36,956 nucleotides of DNA, from positions 1 to 36,956 of the forward strand of contig NZ_JAQGNX010000158.1 in assembly GCF_028293835.1 (NCBI RefSeq). The letters are read 5' to 3'. Made by a program: the position numbers and the translations under genes. This document shows, in pieces, positions 18,078 through 25,875 of the stretch (positions are counted from its first letter, which is position 1; each line of letters opens with the position of its first letter). The notes below the pieces were generated by a model. That model was not told the origin of the DNA, did no database searches, and was given only the letters and a program-made list of their open reading frames with translations. The stretch comes from Pseudomonas sp. (GTDB lineage Bacteria > Pseudomonadota > Gammaproteobacteria > Pseudomonadales > Pseudomonadaceae).

Positions 18078-19550
18078 TCAAAAAACCGAGGTGTACTCAC
18101 CCAATTCAACCTGCACCGACTTGATCCTTGTGTACTGCGCCAATGAGCTGATTCCGTTTTCACGGCCTACGCCCGACTGCTTGTAGCCGCCGACCGGCAT
18201 CTCAGCCGCCGACTCGCCCCAGGCGTTGATCCAGCAGATACCGGCCTCAAGCTGGTGAATCACCCGATGGGCGCGGTTCAGGTCTTTGGTGACGACGCCA
18301 GCGGCCAGGCCGAATTCGGTATCGTTGGCGCGGCGGATGACTTCTTCTTCAGTCTCGTAGCTGAGGATGCTCATCACCGGGCCGAAAATTTCTTCGCGAA
18401 CGATGGTCATGTCGTCGGTGCAATCGGTAAAAACAGTGGCCGAGACGAACGCGCCCTTGGCGAACTCACCGTCAGTCAAGCGTTCGCCGCCGCACAGCAA
18501 GCGAGCACCTTCTGCTTTACCTTTGGCGATATAACCCAACACGCTTTCCATGTGGGCGAAGCTCACCAGTGGACCGAAATTGGTGTTCTCGTCCTGGGGG
18601 CTGCCGACCCGAATGCGCTTGACACGCTCAACGATTTTGGCCTCGAACGCGGCTTTCAGTGAACTCGGTACAAACACCCGGGTGCCGTTGGTGCAGACCT
18701 GACCCGAGCTGTAGAAGTTGGCCATCATCGCGGTATCGGCGGCGCGGTCGAGGTCGGCGTCGTCGAAAATGATCAGCGGTGATTTACCGCCCAATTCCAT
18801 GGTCACGTCTTTCAGCGAAGAACTCGACGCGCTGGCCATGACCTTTTTGCCGGTGTCGGTGCCGCCGGTAAACGAGATTTTTTCGATGCGTGGGTGTTCG
18901 GTTAGCCAAGTGCCGACTTCGCGGCCACTGCCGGTCAGCACGTTGAATACGCCATCCGGAACGCCGGCTGCGGTGTAGATTTCAGCCAGTTTCAACGTGG
19001 TCAGCGACGTGACTTCGCTCGGCTTGAAAATCATCGCGTTGCCGGCGGCCAGCGCCGGGGCGGATTTCCACAAAGCGATCTGAATCGGGTAGTTCCACGC
19101 GCCGATACCGGCAACCACACCCAACGGCTCGCGGCGGGTGTATACAAAAGAGGTGCTGCGCAGCGGGATCTGTTCGCCTTCGATCGCGGGCACCAGGCCT
19201 GCGTAGTATTCCAGCACGTCAGCGCCGGTCACGATGTCGACGTAACGGGTTTCGGACACCGCCTTGCCGGTGTCGAGGGTTTCCAGGTCCGCCAGTTCGT
19301 CGTTGCGCTCACGCAGGATGTCCACGGCGCGACGCAAGATGCGTGAGCGCTGCATGGCGGTCATGGCGGCCCAGATTTTTTGGCCTTTTTCAGCGCTGGC
19401 CACCGCACGTTCGACGTCGTCTTTACCCGCACGCTGTACCAGCGCAAGGACTTCGCCGTTAGCCGGATTGATGGCCTCGAAGGTAGCGTCGCTACTGGAA
19501 TCGACGTAGCCGCCGTCGATGTAGAGTTTTTGCAATTCGAATCGGGCCAT
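18078..19550 (-). CDS. betB: Betaine aldehyde dehydrogenase BetB
   Basis: A 490-residue NAD(P)-dependent aldehyde dehydrogenase that converts betaine aldehyde to glycine betaine. Motifs: [30 protein letters not shown] (cofactor site), [10 protein letters not shown] (Rossmann loop), MELGGKSPL (general-base Glu, about residue 252) and [13 protein letters not shown] (catalytic Cys, about residue 286), and the C-terminal [15 protein letters not shown]. Length equals that of the known Pseudomonas enzyme. Start ATG 19548-19550 with AGGA 5 bases upstream. It lies in the bet operon, 63 bases after betI. Confidence 0.96.
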   Translation of the reverse strand: MARFELQKLYIDGGYVDSSSDATFEAINPANGEVLALVQRAGKDDVERAVASAEKGQKIWAAMTAMQRSRILRRAVDILRERNDELADLETLDTGKAVSETRYVDIVTGADVLEYYAGLVPAIEGEQIPLRSTSFVYTRREPLGVVAGIGAWNYPIQIALWKSAPALAAGNAMIFKPSEVTSLTTLKLAEIYTAAGVPDGVFNVLTGSGREVGTWLTEHPRIEKISFTGGTDTGKKVMASASSSSLKDVTMELGGKSPLIIFDDADLDRAADTAMMANFYSSGQVCTNGTRVFVPSSLKAAFEAKIVERVKRIRVGSPQDENTNFGPLVSFAHMESVLGYIAKGKAEGARLLCGGERLTDGEFAKGAFVSATVFTDCTDDMTIVREEIFGPVMSILSYETEEEVIRRANDTEFGLAAGVVTKDLNRAHRVIHQLEAGICWINAWGESAAEMPVGGYKQSGVGRENGISSLAQYTRIKSVQVELGEYTSVF

Positions 19551-19613
19551 GGTGTCCTCGCAAGTACAGGTTGTCTGGGTTTCAGCGCTAATGTGCTGGT
19601 GCGTCTGGACGCG

Positions 19614-20207
19614 CTAGCTCGCCTGTTTCGCCAGTTGTAAGTCCATATATTCGTAAGCGATCTGTTGCGCCTGCTCGGTGTCGAAAGCGTCTCCCGACAG
19701 CGCGCCGCGCAACCACAGACCGTCGATCAACGCCGCCAGGCCGCGCGCGGCATTGCGTGCATCGTCCAGGGAAAGTACCCGGCGAAATTGGCAGCACAGG
19801 TTGGAATACAGGCGGTGATCGTTGATCCGCTGCAGCCTGTGCAAAGACGGCTGGTGCATGCTGGTGGCCCAGAAGGCCAGCCAGGTTTTCATTGCCGGGC
19901 CATTCACCTGGCTGGCGTCGAAGTTACCTTCGATGATCGCTTGCAGATGAGCGCGTGGGCTGTCATCGCTGAGCGCCAGGCGGCGGTCGAAAACGCTCTC
20001 GCTCAGGGCCGCCATCAAATGACGCATGGTCGCTGCGATCAAGCCATTCTTGTCCTGAAAGTAGTGACTGATAATTCCGTTCGACACACCCGCCAGGCGA
20101 GCAATCAGCGCAATGCTGGCGTCTCCCATGCCGACCTGATCGACAGCCTCCAACGTGGCGTGAATCAACTGTTGACGGCGAATGGGTTGCATACCGACCT
20201 TGGGCAT
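19614..20207 (-). CDS. betI: TetR-family choline-responsive repressor BetI
   Basis: A 197-residue repressor of choline oxidation genes. The N-terminal TetR helix-turn-helix is [28 protein letters not shown]. The rest is the ligand-binding domain with [27 protein letters not shown] and the [17 protein letters not shown] block typical of BetI. The ATG at 20205-20207 ([11 protein letters not shown]) has GGAG about 9 bases upstream. The frame extension to 20294 would run through the operator palindrome and is rejected. As a first gene it should autoregulate the operon through the palindrome 70 bases upstream. Confidence 0.95.
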   Translation of the reverse strand: MPKVGMQPIRRQQLIHATLEAVDQVGMGDASIALIARLAGVSNGIISHYFQDKNGLIAATMRHLMAALSESVFDRRLALSDDSPRAHLQAIIEGNFDASQVNGPAMKTWLAFWATSMHQPSLHRLQRINDHRLYSNLCCQFRRVLSLDDARNAARGLAALIDGLWLRGALSGDAFDTEQAQQIAYEYMDLQLAKQAS

Positions 20208-20276
20208 ATCAAGCGTCTCCTTCTGATCGCCGGGTAGTCGTTTAGTGATGGTTTCGGCGAGAGCCAGTCTATTTAC

Positions 20277-20300
20277 TATTGATTGAACGTTCAATCAATA
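20277..20300 (-). promoter_or_regulatory. BetI operator, 24-bp perfect palindrome
   Basis: The half-site TATTGATTGAAC (20277-20288) is followed at once by its exact complement to 20300, giving a centre of AACGTT. It lies 70 bases before the betI ATG. A TTGATTGAACGTTCAATCAA-like core is the known type of BetI operator. Repression released by choline is inferred from the family. Confidence 0.85.
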
Positions 20301-20384
20301 AAAAGGCACGGGCGGATATTTGAGCTGCGTTTGCGGTGAAATGTCAGGGAAGTAAACGAGGGGCAAAGCATGGGCGCAAACGCC

Positions 20385-20465
20385 CCTGTAGGAGCCAACT
20401 TGTTGGCGAGGCGGTGTGTCAGAGACACCGCCTAAAGCCTTTCGCCAACAAGTTGGCTCATACAG
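20385..20465. repeat. REP inverted pair downstream of choV
   Basis: CCTGTAGGAGCCAACTTGTT on the left, continuing GGCGAGGCGGTGT, is complemented by CGCCAACAAGTTGGCTCATACAG on the right. A short inner dyad (GGCGGTGT...ACACCGCC) also occurs. It sits 11 bases downstream of the choV stop. Confidence 0.85.
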
Positions 20466-20476
20466 AGAATTTACTA

Positions 20477-21655
20477 TTAACCTAAATTCTTGCCCAACAG
20501 CGCGTGGTACAGCTCGCTGTCGCCAAGGATCCCGACTACTTTGTTGTCTTCTTGCAGGACCAGTTTGTTACCGGTCTGGTAGCGGATTTGCAGCGCGTCG
20601 CGCATGCCGATGTCGGAATGAACAAGGGTCGGAAGACGGCCCAAGGTGTCCATGGCCTGGCCCGGCGCCCAGTTTTGCAGATCGAAGGTCGCAGCGCCTT
20701 GGCGCGCACCATTGATGATGTTGCCTTCGCCCAGACCGATCCACGAGTCACCGCCCGGATCGAGGCACACTTCGCCGTTGACGCGGGTGCAGTTGTCCAG
20801 CGTTCGCATCAAGCTGCGGCCGCACAACACGTTCAGCGGGTTGGTGTGAGCGACGAAAGTCCGGACGTAATCGTCGGCCGGATTCAGGACGATTTCTTCT
20901 GGCTTGCTGTACTGGATGATCCGACCGTCTTTCATGATCGCGATCCGGCTGCCGAGCTTGAGGGCCTCATCAAGATCGTGGCTCACGAAAACGATGGTCT
21001 TGTTCAGCTTGCGTTGCAGTTCCAGCAGTTCGTCTTGCAGGCCTTGGCGGATCAATGGGTCCAGGGCCGAAAACGGTTCGTCCATCAATAGAATGTCGGC
21101 ATCCATCGCCAGGGCGCGAGCCAGGCCGACCCGCTGTTGCATGCCCCCGGACAATTCGTCGGGCTTCTTGTTACGCCATTGGGTCAGGCCCACCAGCTCA
21201 AGCTTTTCATCCACCAGCTTGCGCCGTTCTTCAGGCGGACGGTGCTGCATTTCCAAGCCGAAACTGATGTTCTCGCGAACCGTCAACCAAGGCATCAGCG
21301 CAAACTTTTGAAAGACCATGGCGATACGCTTGGTGCGCATCAATTTCAGTTCAGCCGGGGTGCACGATGCGATGTTGATTTGCGTGCCTTCGTGCTCAAC
21401 GAACAGCTTGCCGCGGCTGACCGTGTTCAGGCCATTGATGCAGCGCAACAGGCTGGATTTGCCGGAGCCGGAAAGTCCCATCAGGACGCAAATTTCGCCT
21501 TTCTCGATGTCCAGGCTGGCGTTTTCAACACCAACGATTTGCCCGGTTTGTTTCAGGATCTGGTCGCGTGTCATGCCCTTGTCGAGCAGTTTCAATGCCT
21601 CGCGAGGGTCTTTGGAAAAGACGACGTCTACGTTCTCAAAGCGGATTATGCTCAT
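20477..21655 (-). CDS. choV: Choline ABC transporter ATP-binding protein
   Basis: A 392-residue ATPase of the quaternary-amine (OpuA/ProV) type. Motifs: Walker A GLSGSGKSS, Q-loop VFQKFALMPW, signature LSGGMQQRVGLARAL, Walker B ILLMDEPFSALD, and switch His in FVSHDLDEALKLG. The C-terminal extension (about 290-392) resembles the CBS-type tail of ProV. Its ATG overlaps the choW stop (ATGA), so translation is coupled. Called choV or cbcV in Pseudomonas. Confidence 0.93.
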   Translation of the reverse strand: MSIIRFENVDVVFSKDPREALKLLDKGMTRDQILKQTGQIVGVENASLDIEKGEICVLMGLSGSGKSSLLRCINGLNTVSRGKLFVEHEGTQINIASCTPAELKLMRTKRIAMVFQKFALMPWLTVRENISFGLEMQHRPPEERRKLVDEKLELVGLTQWRNKKPDELSGGMQQRVGLARALAMDADILLMDEPFSALDPLIRQGLQDELLELQRKLNKTIVFVSHDLDEALKLGSRIAIMKDGRIIQYSKPEEIVLNPADDYVRTFVAHTNPLNVLCGRSLMRTLDNCTRVNGEVCLDPGGDSWIGLGEGNIINGARQGAATFDLQNWAPGQAMDTLGRLPTLVHSDIGMRDALQIRYQTGNKLVLQEDNKVVGILGDSELYHALLGKNLG

Positions 21656-22497
21656 GCGTCACCCCCTATTTTAGCGTCAGGTTGTTTGCAGATACGGTCG
21701 AGCATGATCGCCAGCAATACGATTGCCAGGCCGGCTTCGAAGCCCAAAGCGATGTCCGCCGTGTTCAGTGCATTGACCACGGGTTTGCCCAGGCCATCGG
21801 CGCCCACCAGTGCTGCGATCACCACCATTGACAGCGACAGCATGATGCACTGGGTGATGCCCGCCGCGATGCTTGGCATGGCGTGGGGCAATTCGATGCG
21901 CGAGAGCAATTGACCCCGTGAGCAGCCGAAAGCTTTACCAGCGTCGAGCAATTCCTGGGGTACATCGCGAATACCGAGGTAGGTCAGGCGAATCGGCGCG
22001 GCAATCGCAAACACCACCGTCGAGATCAGTCCTGGCACTACGCCAAGGCCAAACAGAGTCAGGGTTGGAATCAGGTAAACGAACGTCGGAACCGTCTGCA
22101 TCAGGTCGAGGACCGGGCGCATGATGGTGTAAAACATCGGTTTATGTGCCGCGACAATACCCAGCGGTACGCCAATAATCACGCAGACAAAGGTCGCGAA
22201 CAGCACCTGTGCCAGGGTTTCCATGGTTTCTTGCCAATAGCCCAGGTTCAGGATCAGCAGAAAAGAAATGATGACGAACGCGGTCAGGCCCCATTTGCGC
22301 TGAATGTAATGCGCGAGCAGCGCGATCAAGCCAATCAATGCCAGCGGATTAAACCAGGTCAGTGCGAAAGTCACGCCGTGAATCATTGTTTCCAGGGTCG
22401 AGGCAATTAAGTCGAAATAGTTGGCGCCGTGTTTCGTCAGCCATTCAACGAATGCGGCGATGTACTGGCCCAGAGGGATTTTGTGATCAGTCAGCAT
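21652..22497 (-). CDS. choW: Choline ABC transporter permease
   Basis: A 281-residue inner-membrane permease with about six to seven hydrophobic segments (FALTWFNPLALIGLIALLAH, FVIISFLLILNLGYW, VLFATFVCVIIGVPLGIVAA, LIPTLTLFGLGVVPGLIST, ITQCIMLSLSMVVIAALVG). The EAA-type cytoplasmic loop is DAGKAFGCSRGQLLSRIELPHAMPSI. Start: the ATG at 22495-22497 (MLTDHKIPLGQY) is preferred because it matches the family's usual N-terminus. Two further ATGs upstream (22515, 22533) are in frame, and the ribosome-binding site is weak for all three. It lies 67 bases after choX. Confidence 0.9.
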   Translation of the reverse strand: MLTDHKIPLGQYIAAFVEWLTKHGANYFDLIASTLETMIHGVTFALTWFNPLALIGLIALLAHYIQRKWGLTAFVIISFLLILNLGYWQETMETLAQVLFATFVCVIIGVPLGIVAAHKPMFYTIMRPVLDLMQTVPTFVYLIPTLTLFGLGVVPGLISTVVFAIAAPIRLTYLGIRDVPQELLDAGKAFGCSRGQLLSRIELPHAMPSIAAGITQCIMLSLSMVVIAALVGADGLGKPVVNALNTADIALGFEAGLAIVLLAIMLDRICKQPDAKIGGDA

Positions 22498-22564
22498 GGT
22501 ATTGAATGTCCGCATGCGGGGAAAATAATACAACAGCAGACGGGCGAACCCGTCTGCACACGAG

Positions 22565-23512
22565 TTACTTAGCCAGCTTGGCTTTAACGGCCTCCAGGCC
22601 TGGTTTACCGTCTACAGTGGTCACGCCAGCCAACCAGGTATCAAGTACTTTTGGGTTTTGTTTCAGCCATGCAGTCGCAGCTGCTTCCGGCTTCATCTTG
22701 TCGTCCAGGACGTTGCCCATCAGCGAGCTTTCCATGTCCACGTTGAATTCCAGGTTTTTCAGCAACTGGCCAACGTTGCTGCATTCCTGGGTGTAGCCCT
22801 TGCGGGTGTTGGTCAGGACGGTGGCCGCACCGAAATCGGGACCGAAATAGTCATCGCCGCCGGTCAGGTACTGAATCTTGAAACGCTTGTTCATCGGGTG
22901 CGGTGCCCAGCCGAGGAACACCACGGCGGTATCGCGTTTCTGGGAACGATCAACCTGCGACAGCATGCCCGCTTCGCTGGACTCAACCACCTTGAAGCCC
23001 GCGTCTTTGAGGCCGAAGGCATTTTTGTCGATCATGCTCTGGATCAGACGGTTGCCGTCGTTACCCGGTTCGATACCGTAGATTTTGCCGTCGAGTTCTT
23101 TCTTGAATTTCGCGATGTCGGCGAAGTCATGAAGCCCTTTGTCATACAGCGCTTGCGGTACGGCCAGGGTGTACTTGGCGCCCTTGAGGTTGACGCGAAC
23201 GGTGTCCACAGTGCCCGCGTCGCGGTAGGCCTTGATGTCGTTCTCCATCGTCGGCATCCAGTTGCCCAGGAACACGTCCATGTTTTTGCCATCGGCCAAT
23301 GACTTGTAGGTCACTGGAACGGAAATCATCGTGGTCTTGGTTTTATAGCCCAGAGCGTCAAGGATTACGCTGGTGGTCGCGGTGGTGACCGTAATGTCCG
23401 TCCAGCCGACATCTGAAAAGTTGACGGTTTTGCACTGTGCCGGTTCTGCAGCTTGCGCCAGCAGTGGGAGACTCAGTGCAGCGGCCAACAGCAACGTTTG
23501 AGAACCTTTCAT
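22565..23512 (-). CDS. choX: Choline-binding periplasmic protein ChoX
   Basis: A 315-residue OpuAC-type binding protein. The signal peptide is MKGSQTLLLAAALSLPLLAQA, cut before AEPAQCKTV. The mature start VNFSDVGWTDITVTTATTSVILDALGY is characteristic of ChoX. The aromatic residues in GNWMPTM and LGWAPHPMN fit the cation-pi cage for a trimethylammonium group; CKTV and ECSN may form a disulfide. The ATG at 23510-23512 has a full AGGAG 7 bases upstream; the frame to 23611 is an artefact. First gene of choX-choW-choV. Also known as CbcX. Confidence 0.94.
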   Translation of the reverse strand: MKGSQTLLLAAALSLPLLAQAAEPAQCKTVNFSDVGWTDITVTTATTSVILDALGYKTKTTMISVPVTYKSLADGKNMDVFLGNWMPTMENDIKAYRDAGTVDTVRVNLKGAKYTLAVPQALYDKGLHDFADIAKFKKELDGKIYGIEPGNDGNRLIQSMIDKNAFGLKDAGFKVVESSEAGMLSQVDRSQKRDTAVVFLGWAPHPMNKRFKIQYLTGGDDYFGPDFGAATVLTNTRKGYTQECSNVGQLLKNLEFNVDMESSLMGNVLDDKMKPEAAATAWLKQNPKVLDTWLAGVTTVDGKPGLEAVKAKLAK

Positions 23513-23999
23513 CGATGCACTCCTGAGTGTTTTCTTCTCGTCATCAGCCTGTAATCGCTGACGCGGTTTATAGGGTTTAGCGCGTTGCAGCTGAACGGCG
23601 AGGCGTTTCACACAACAGTTTTACCACTGCGCCTGGCGATCGAGTCGAGACTGATCATGTAGCAGGGGAAAACAAACGCCTACAGGGGTAGTCGCATCCA
23701 GTACATAGTGGGTCGTATCCAGTGTTGGCAACGTCGCTTACAGATTTTTTAACAGGCGAAAAGGCACCTTTCACCTGTCACTGCGGCATCCGAGTGGGCG
23801 AAACAGTCGCAAAACCTCCTGTCCCGGCTCTCTGGGTCAATACGACGTTGGTGGATACGGGTGCGTCGGTGTCAGACGCCGTGCATCAGGGCAAAAGCCC
23901 GATGATGCGCCCATCTCGGCGGATAGCAGCTTTAGCGTAGCAGCTCCGTCACCAGGCGCTTTGGGCGCCAGGCGTCTCGATTACAGAGGGTTTGCGGCA
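23513..23999. other. Divergent control region between choX and sdaA
   Basis: A 487-base gap containing no believable gene; a 72-codon frame at 23722-23940 has no recognisable product. It holds the direct repeat at 23690-23722 (listed separately) and, 31 bases before the sdaA ATG, a small hairpin with arms GGCGC (23955-23959) and GCGCC (23965-23969). Promoters for both genes must lie here. Confidence 0.5.
23690..23722 (-). promoter_or_regulatory. Direct repeat upstream of choX, candidate AraC-family (GbdR) site
   Basis: Read on the minus strand, ACTGGATACGAC (23722-23711) is repeated as ACTGGATGCGAC (23701-23690), 11 of 12 identical and 21 bases apart start to start. That puts the two copies on the same face of the helix, the usual AraC-family arrangement. 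A weak -10-like TACATG (23660-23655) lies 29 bases on, with no good -35, as expected for an activator-dependent promoter. GbdR, encoded nearby, is the natural candidate; assignment is inference. Confidence 0.45.
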
Positions 24000-25376
24000 A
24001 TGGCTATCAGCGTGTTCGACCTGTTCAAGATCGGTATCGGACCTTCCAGCTCTCACACCGTAGGACCCATGCGCGCCGCAGCACTGTTCACCCAAGGCTT
24101 GCGTGAACGTGGAGAGTTAGACCGGGTGCGTCGTATCGAGGTTCGCTTGTACGGCTCGTTGTCGGCCACCGGCATCGGCCACGGCAGCGACAACGCCGTG
24201 ATCATGGGCCTGATGAACCAATGGCCAGACTCGATTGATCCGTCGCAGATCGGCTTGAGCATCGAGACTCTGAAAGAAACCCATACCTTGTTGCTCGATG
24301 GCCGTTTACCGATTGCGTTTGAGTGGCAGCGGGACATGCTGCTCATTGATGAAAACCTGCCGTTCCACCCCAACGCCATGACGTTGATCGCCGAGGGCGA
24401 GGGGGGCGAACTGCACCGCGATACGTATTATTCGGTCGGGGGCGGTTTCGTCGTTGACGAGGCCCAGGCCGCCAGCGGCGTGCTGGACATGGATCGTACC
24501 GAATTGCCGTACGACTTTTCCAGCGCGGACGAACTGCTTCGGCTGTGTAATCAGCACGGTTTGCGCGTTTCGCAGTTGATGATGGCCAACGAGAAGGTCT
24601 GGCGCAGCGAGGAAGAAATTCGCAGCAGCCTGATGCGGTTGTGGCGAGCCATGCAAGATTGCGTTGAGCAGGGCCTCAAACACGAAGGCATCTTGCCTGG
24701 CGGATTGAATGTTCGTCGTCGTGCTGCGCGCTTGCACCGCAGCTTGCAGGAATTGGGCAAGCCGAACGTGATTGGTTCAACCCTCAGCGCTATGGAATGG
24801 GTGAACCTGTTCGCCTTGGCGGTCAACGAAGAGAACGCGGCGGGCGGTCGTATGGTCACTGCGCCGACCAATGGCGCGGCGGGCATTATTCCGGCGGTGT
24901 TGCATTACTTCGTTAAGTTCAGCGAAGAAGTCAGCGAGGCCAATGTGGTCGATTACCTGCTGGCAGCTGCCGCGATTGGCATTCTGTGCAAAAAGAACGC
25001 ATCGATTTCAGGGGCTGAGGTGGGCTGTCAGGGCGAAGTAGGCTCGGCCTGCGCCATGGCGGCAGCAGGCCTGGCCGATATTTTGGGCGCCACGCCCGAG
25101 CAGTTGTGCAACGCCGCGGAAATCGGTCTTGAGCACAACCTCGGACTGACCTGCGACCCGGTAGGCGGCCTGGTTCAAGTGCCATGCATCGAGCGCAACG
25201 CGATTGCCGCAGTGAAAGCGATCAACGCTGCACAGATGGCCTTGCGTGGCGACGGACAGCATTTCATCTCGCTGGATCGGGTAATCCGCACCATGCGCGA
25301 CACCGGCGCGGACATGCACGATAAGTACAAGGAAACCTCCCGCGGTGGTTTGGCGGTCAGTGCGGTGGAATGCTGA
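24000..25376 (+). CDS. sdaA: L-serine ammonia-lyase (iron-sulfur type)
   Basis: A 458-residue one-chain L-serine dehydratase converting serine to pyruvate and ammonia. The N-terminal block is SVFDLFKIGIGPSSSHTVGPMRAA. The C-terminal catalytic half has NGAAGIIPAVLHYF, ILCKKNASISGAEVGCQGEVGSACAMAAAGL and GLTCDPVGGLVQVPCIERN, whose cysteines hold the [4Fe-4S] cluster. The ATG at 24000 has GAGG about 10 bases upstream; the in-frame start at 23961 is not needed. Its place between choX and gbdR matches the Pseudomonas locus where it is called sdaB: betaine is demethylated to glycine, then serine, which this enzyme sends to pyruvate. Confidence 0.93.
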   Translation: MAISVFDLFKIGIGPSSSHTVGPMRAAALFTQGLRERGELDRVRRIEVRLYGSLSATGIGHGSDNAVIMGLMNQWPDSIDPSQIGLSIETLKETHTLLLDGRLPIAFEWQRDMLLIDENLPFHPNAMTLIAEGEGGELHRDTYYSVGGGFVVDEAQAASGVLDMDRTELPYDFSSADELLRLCNQHGLRVSQLMMANEKVWRSEEEIRSSLMRLWRAMQDCVEQGLKHEGILPGGLNVRRRAARLHRSLQELGKPNVIGSTLSAMEWVNLFALAVNEENAAGGRMVTAPTNGAAGIIPAVLHYFVKFSEEVSEANVVDYLLAAAAIGILCKKNASISGAEVGCQGEVGSACAMAAAGLADILGATPEQLCNAAEIGLEHNLGLTCDPVGGLVQVPCIERNAIAAVKAINAAQMALRGDGQHFISLDRVIRTMRDTGADMHDKYKETSRGGLAVSAVEC

Positions 25377-25391
25377 TATCTGCTTGAACCG

Positions 25392-25468
25392 GTAGGAGCT
25401 GCCGAAGGCTGCGATTCGACTGGGCACCGGTCGCCTGCGACCCAATCGCAGCCTTCGGCAGCTCCTAC
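25392..25468. repeat. REP inverted pair of a different class
   Basis: A perfect 25-bp inverted repeat: GTAGGAGCTGCCGAAGGC continuing to 25416, and its exact complement at 25444-25468, with 27 bases between. The outer GTAGGAGC is shared with the other REPs but the inner part (TGCCGAAGGCTGCGATT) differs. It lies 15 bases after the sdaA stop and may act as its transcript end. Confidence 0.85.
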
Positions 25469-25751
25469 AGTTCAATGTGTCTGCCCGGTTATTGCTCACT
25501 GCCCAAGCTCGCCGCCACCTTTTGGCGCGTCGTCGTATCGGGGCACTTGAACGACACGAACACCACTGACCGTTGGTCTGTTCGTGCACCGCAGTGACAC
25601 TCCTTTAGTCCGATGCAGTTGAACCTTCACACATGTGCTACCGAAGTGCTCAATCGTCCGGACCCCTTGTATTACCCGGCGTCCGCGTCGTATAGCCGTG
25701 AACGTCGAACCTCCTTATATAGACGCATCACGACGTCGTTTTCAGGTTTTA

Positions 25752-25767
25752 TTGAATGCCCATTCAA
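25752..25767. promoter_or_regulatory. Dyad TTGAATG-CC-CATTCAA upstream of gbdR
   Basis: Perfect 7-bp arms around two bases, ending 4 bases before the -24 region of the sigma-54 promoter match. It could be an operator for a dimeric protein or part of the promoter-proximal control. Binding protein not known. Confidence 0.4.
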
Positions 25768-25769
25768 CT

Positions 25770-25786
25770 TAGGCATGGCAATTGCG
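25770..25786 (+). promoter_or_regulatory. Sigma-54 promoter of gbdR
   Basis: The sequence TAGGCATGGCAATTGCG has GG (25772-25773) and GC (25784-25785) exactly ten bases apart, and matches the consensus TTGGCACGNNNNTTGCW at GGCA, G and TTGC. Transcription would start near 25797, leaving a leader of about 80 bases before the gbdR ATG. It would need an enhancer-binding activator such as NtrC or CbrB, which are tied to choline catabolism in P. aeruginosa. Confidence 0.7.
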
Positions 25787-25875
25787 TTGTGTAACTCAAA
25801 ACCCTCCCGCCCATGAGGGAATAACAAGAGCCTCCGCCTGAGGCCATCAACCGCCTAGTGTGAGGAGATACCGCG

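Larger units (their letters stand above)
25377..25875. other. Intergenic region between sdaA and gbdR
   Basis: A 499-base gap. It contains an inverted repeat of a second REP class (25392-25468), a short palindrome ACGACGTCGT (25730-25739), the dyad at 25752-25767 and a sigma-54 promoter (25770-25786). A 67-codon frame at 25613-25816 overlaps the promoter and is not accepted as a gene. Confidence 0.55.

Noticed and set aside
23722..23940. A 72-codon frame between choX and sdaA
   Set aside because: No recognised product, no good ribosome-binding site, and it lies in a control region between divergent genes.
25777..25790. A second possible sigma-54 -24 element beginning at TGGCAATTGCG
   Set aside because: From that GG the base pair ten positions on is not GC; only the GG at 25772-25773 has the correct spacing.
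25613..25816. A 67-codon frame upstream of gbdR
   Set aside because: It overlaps the sigma-54 promoter and dyad, and its product has no family signs.
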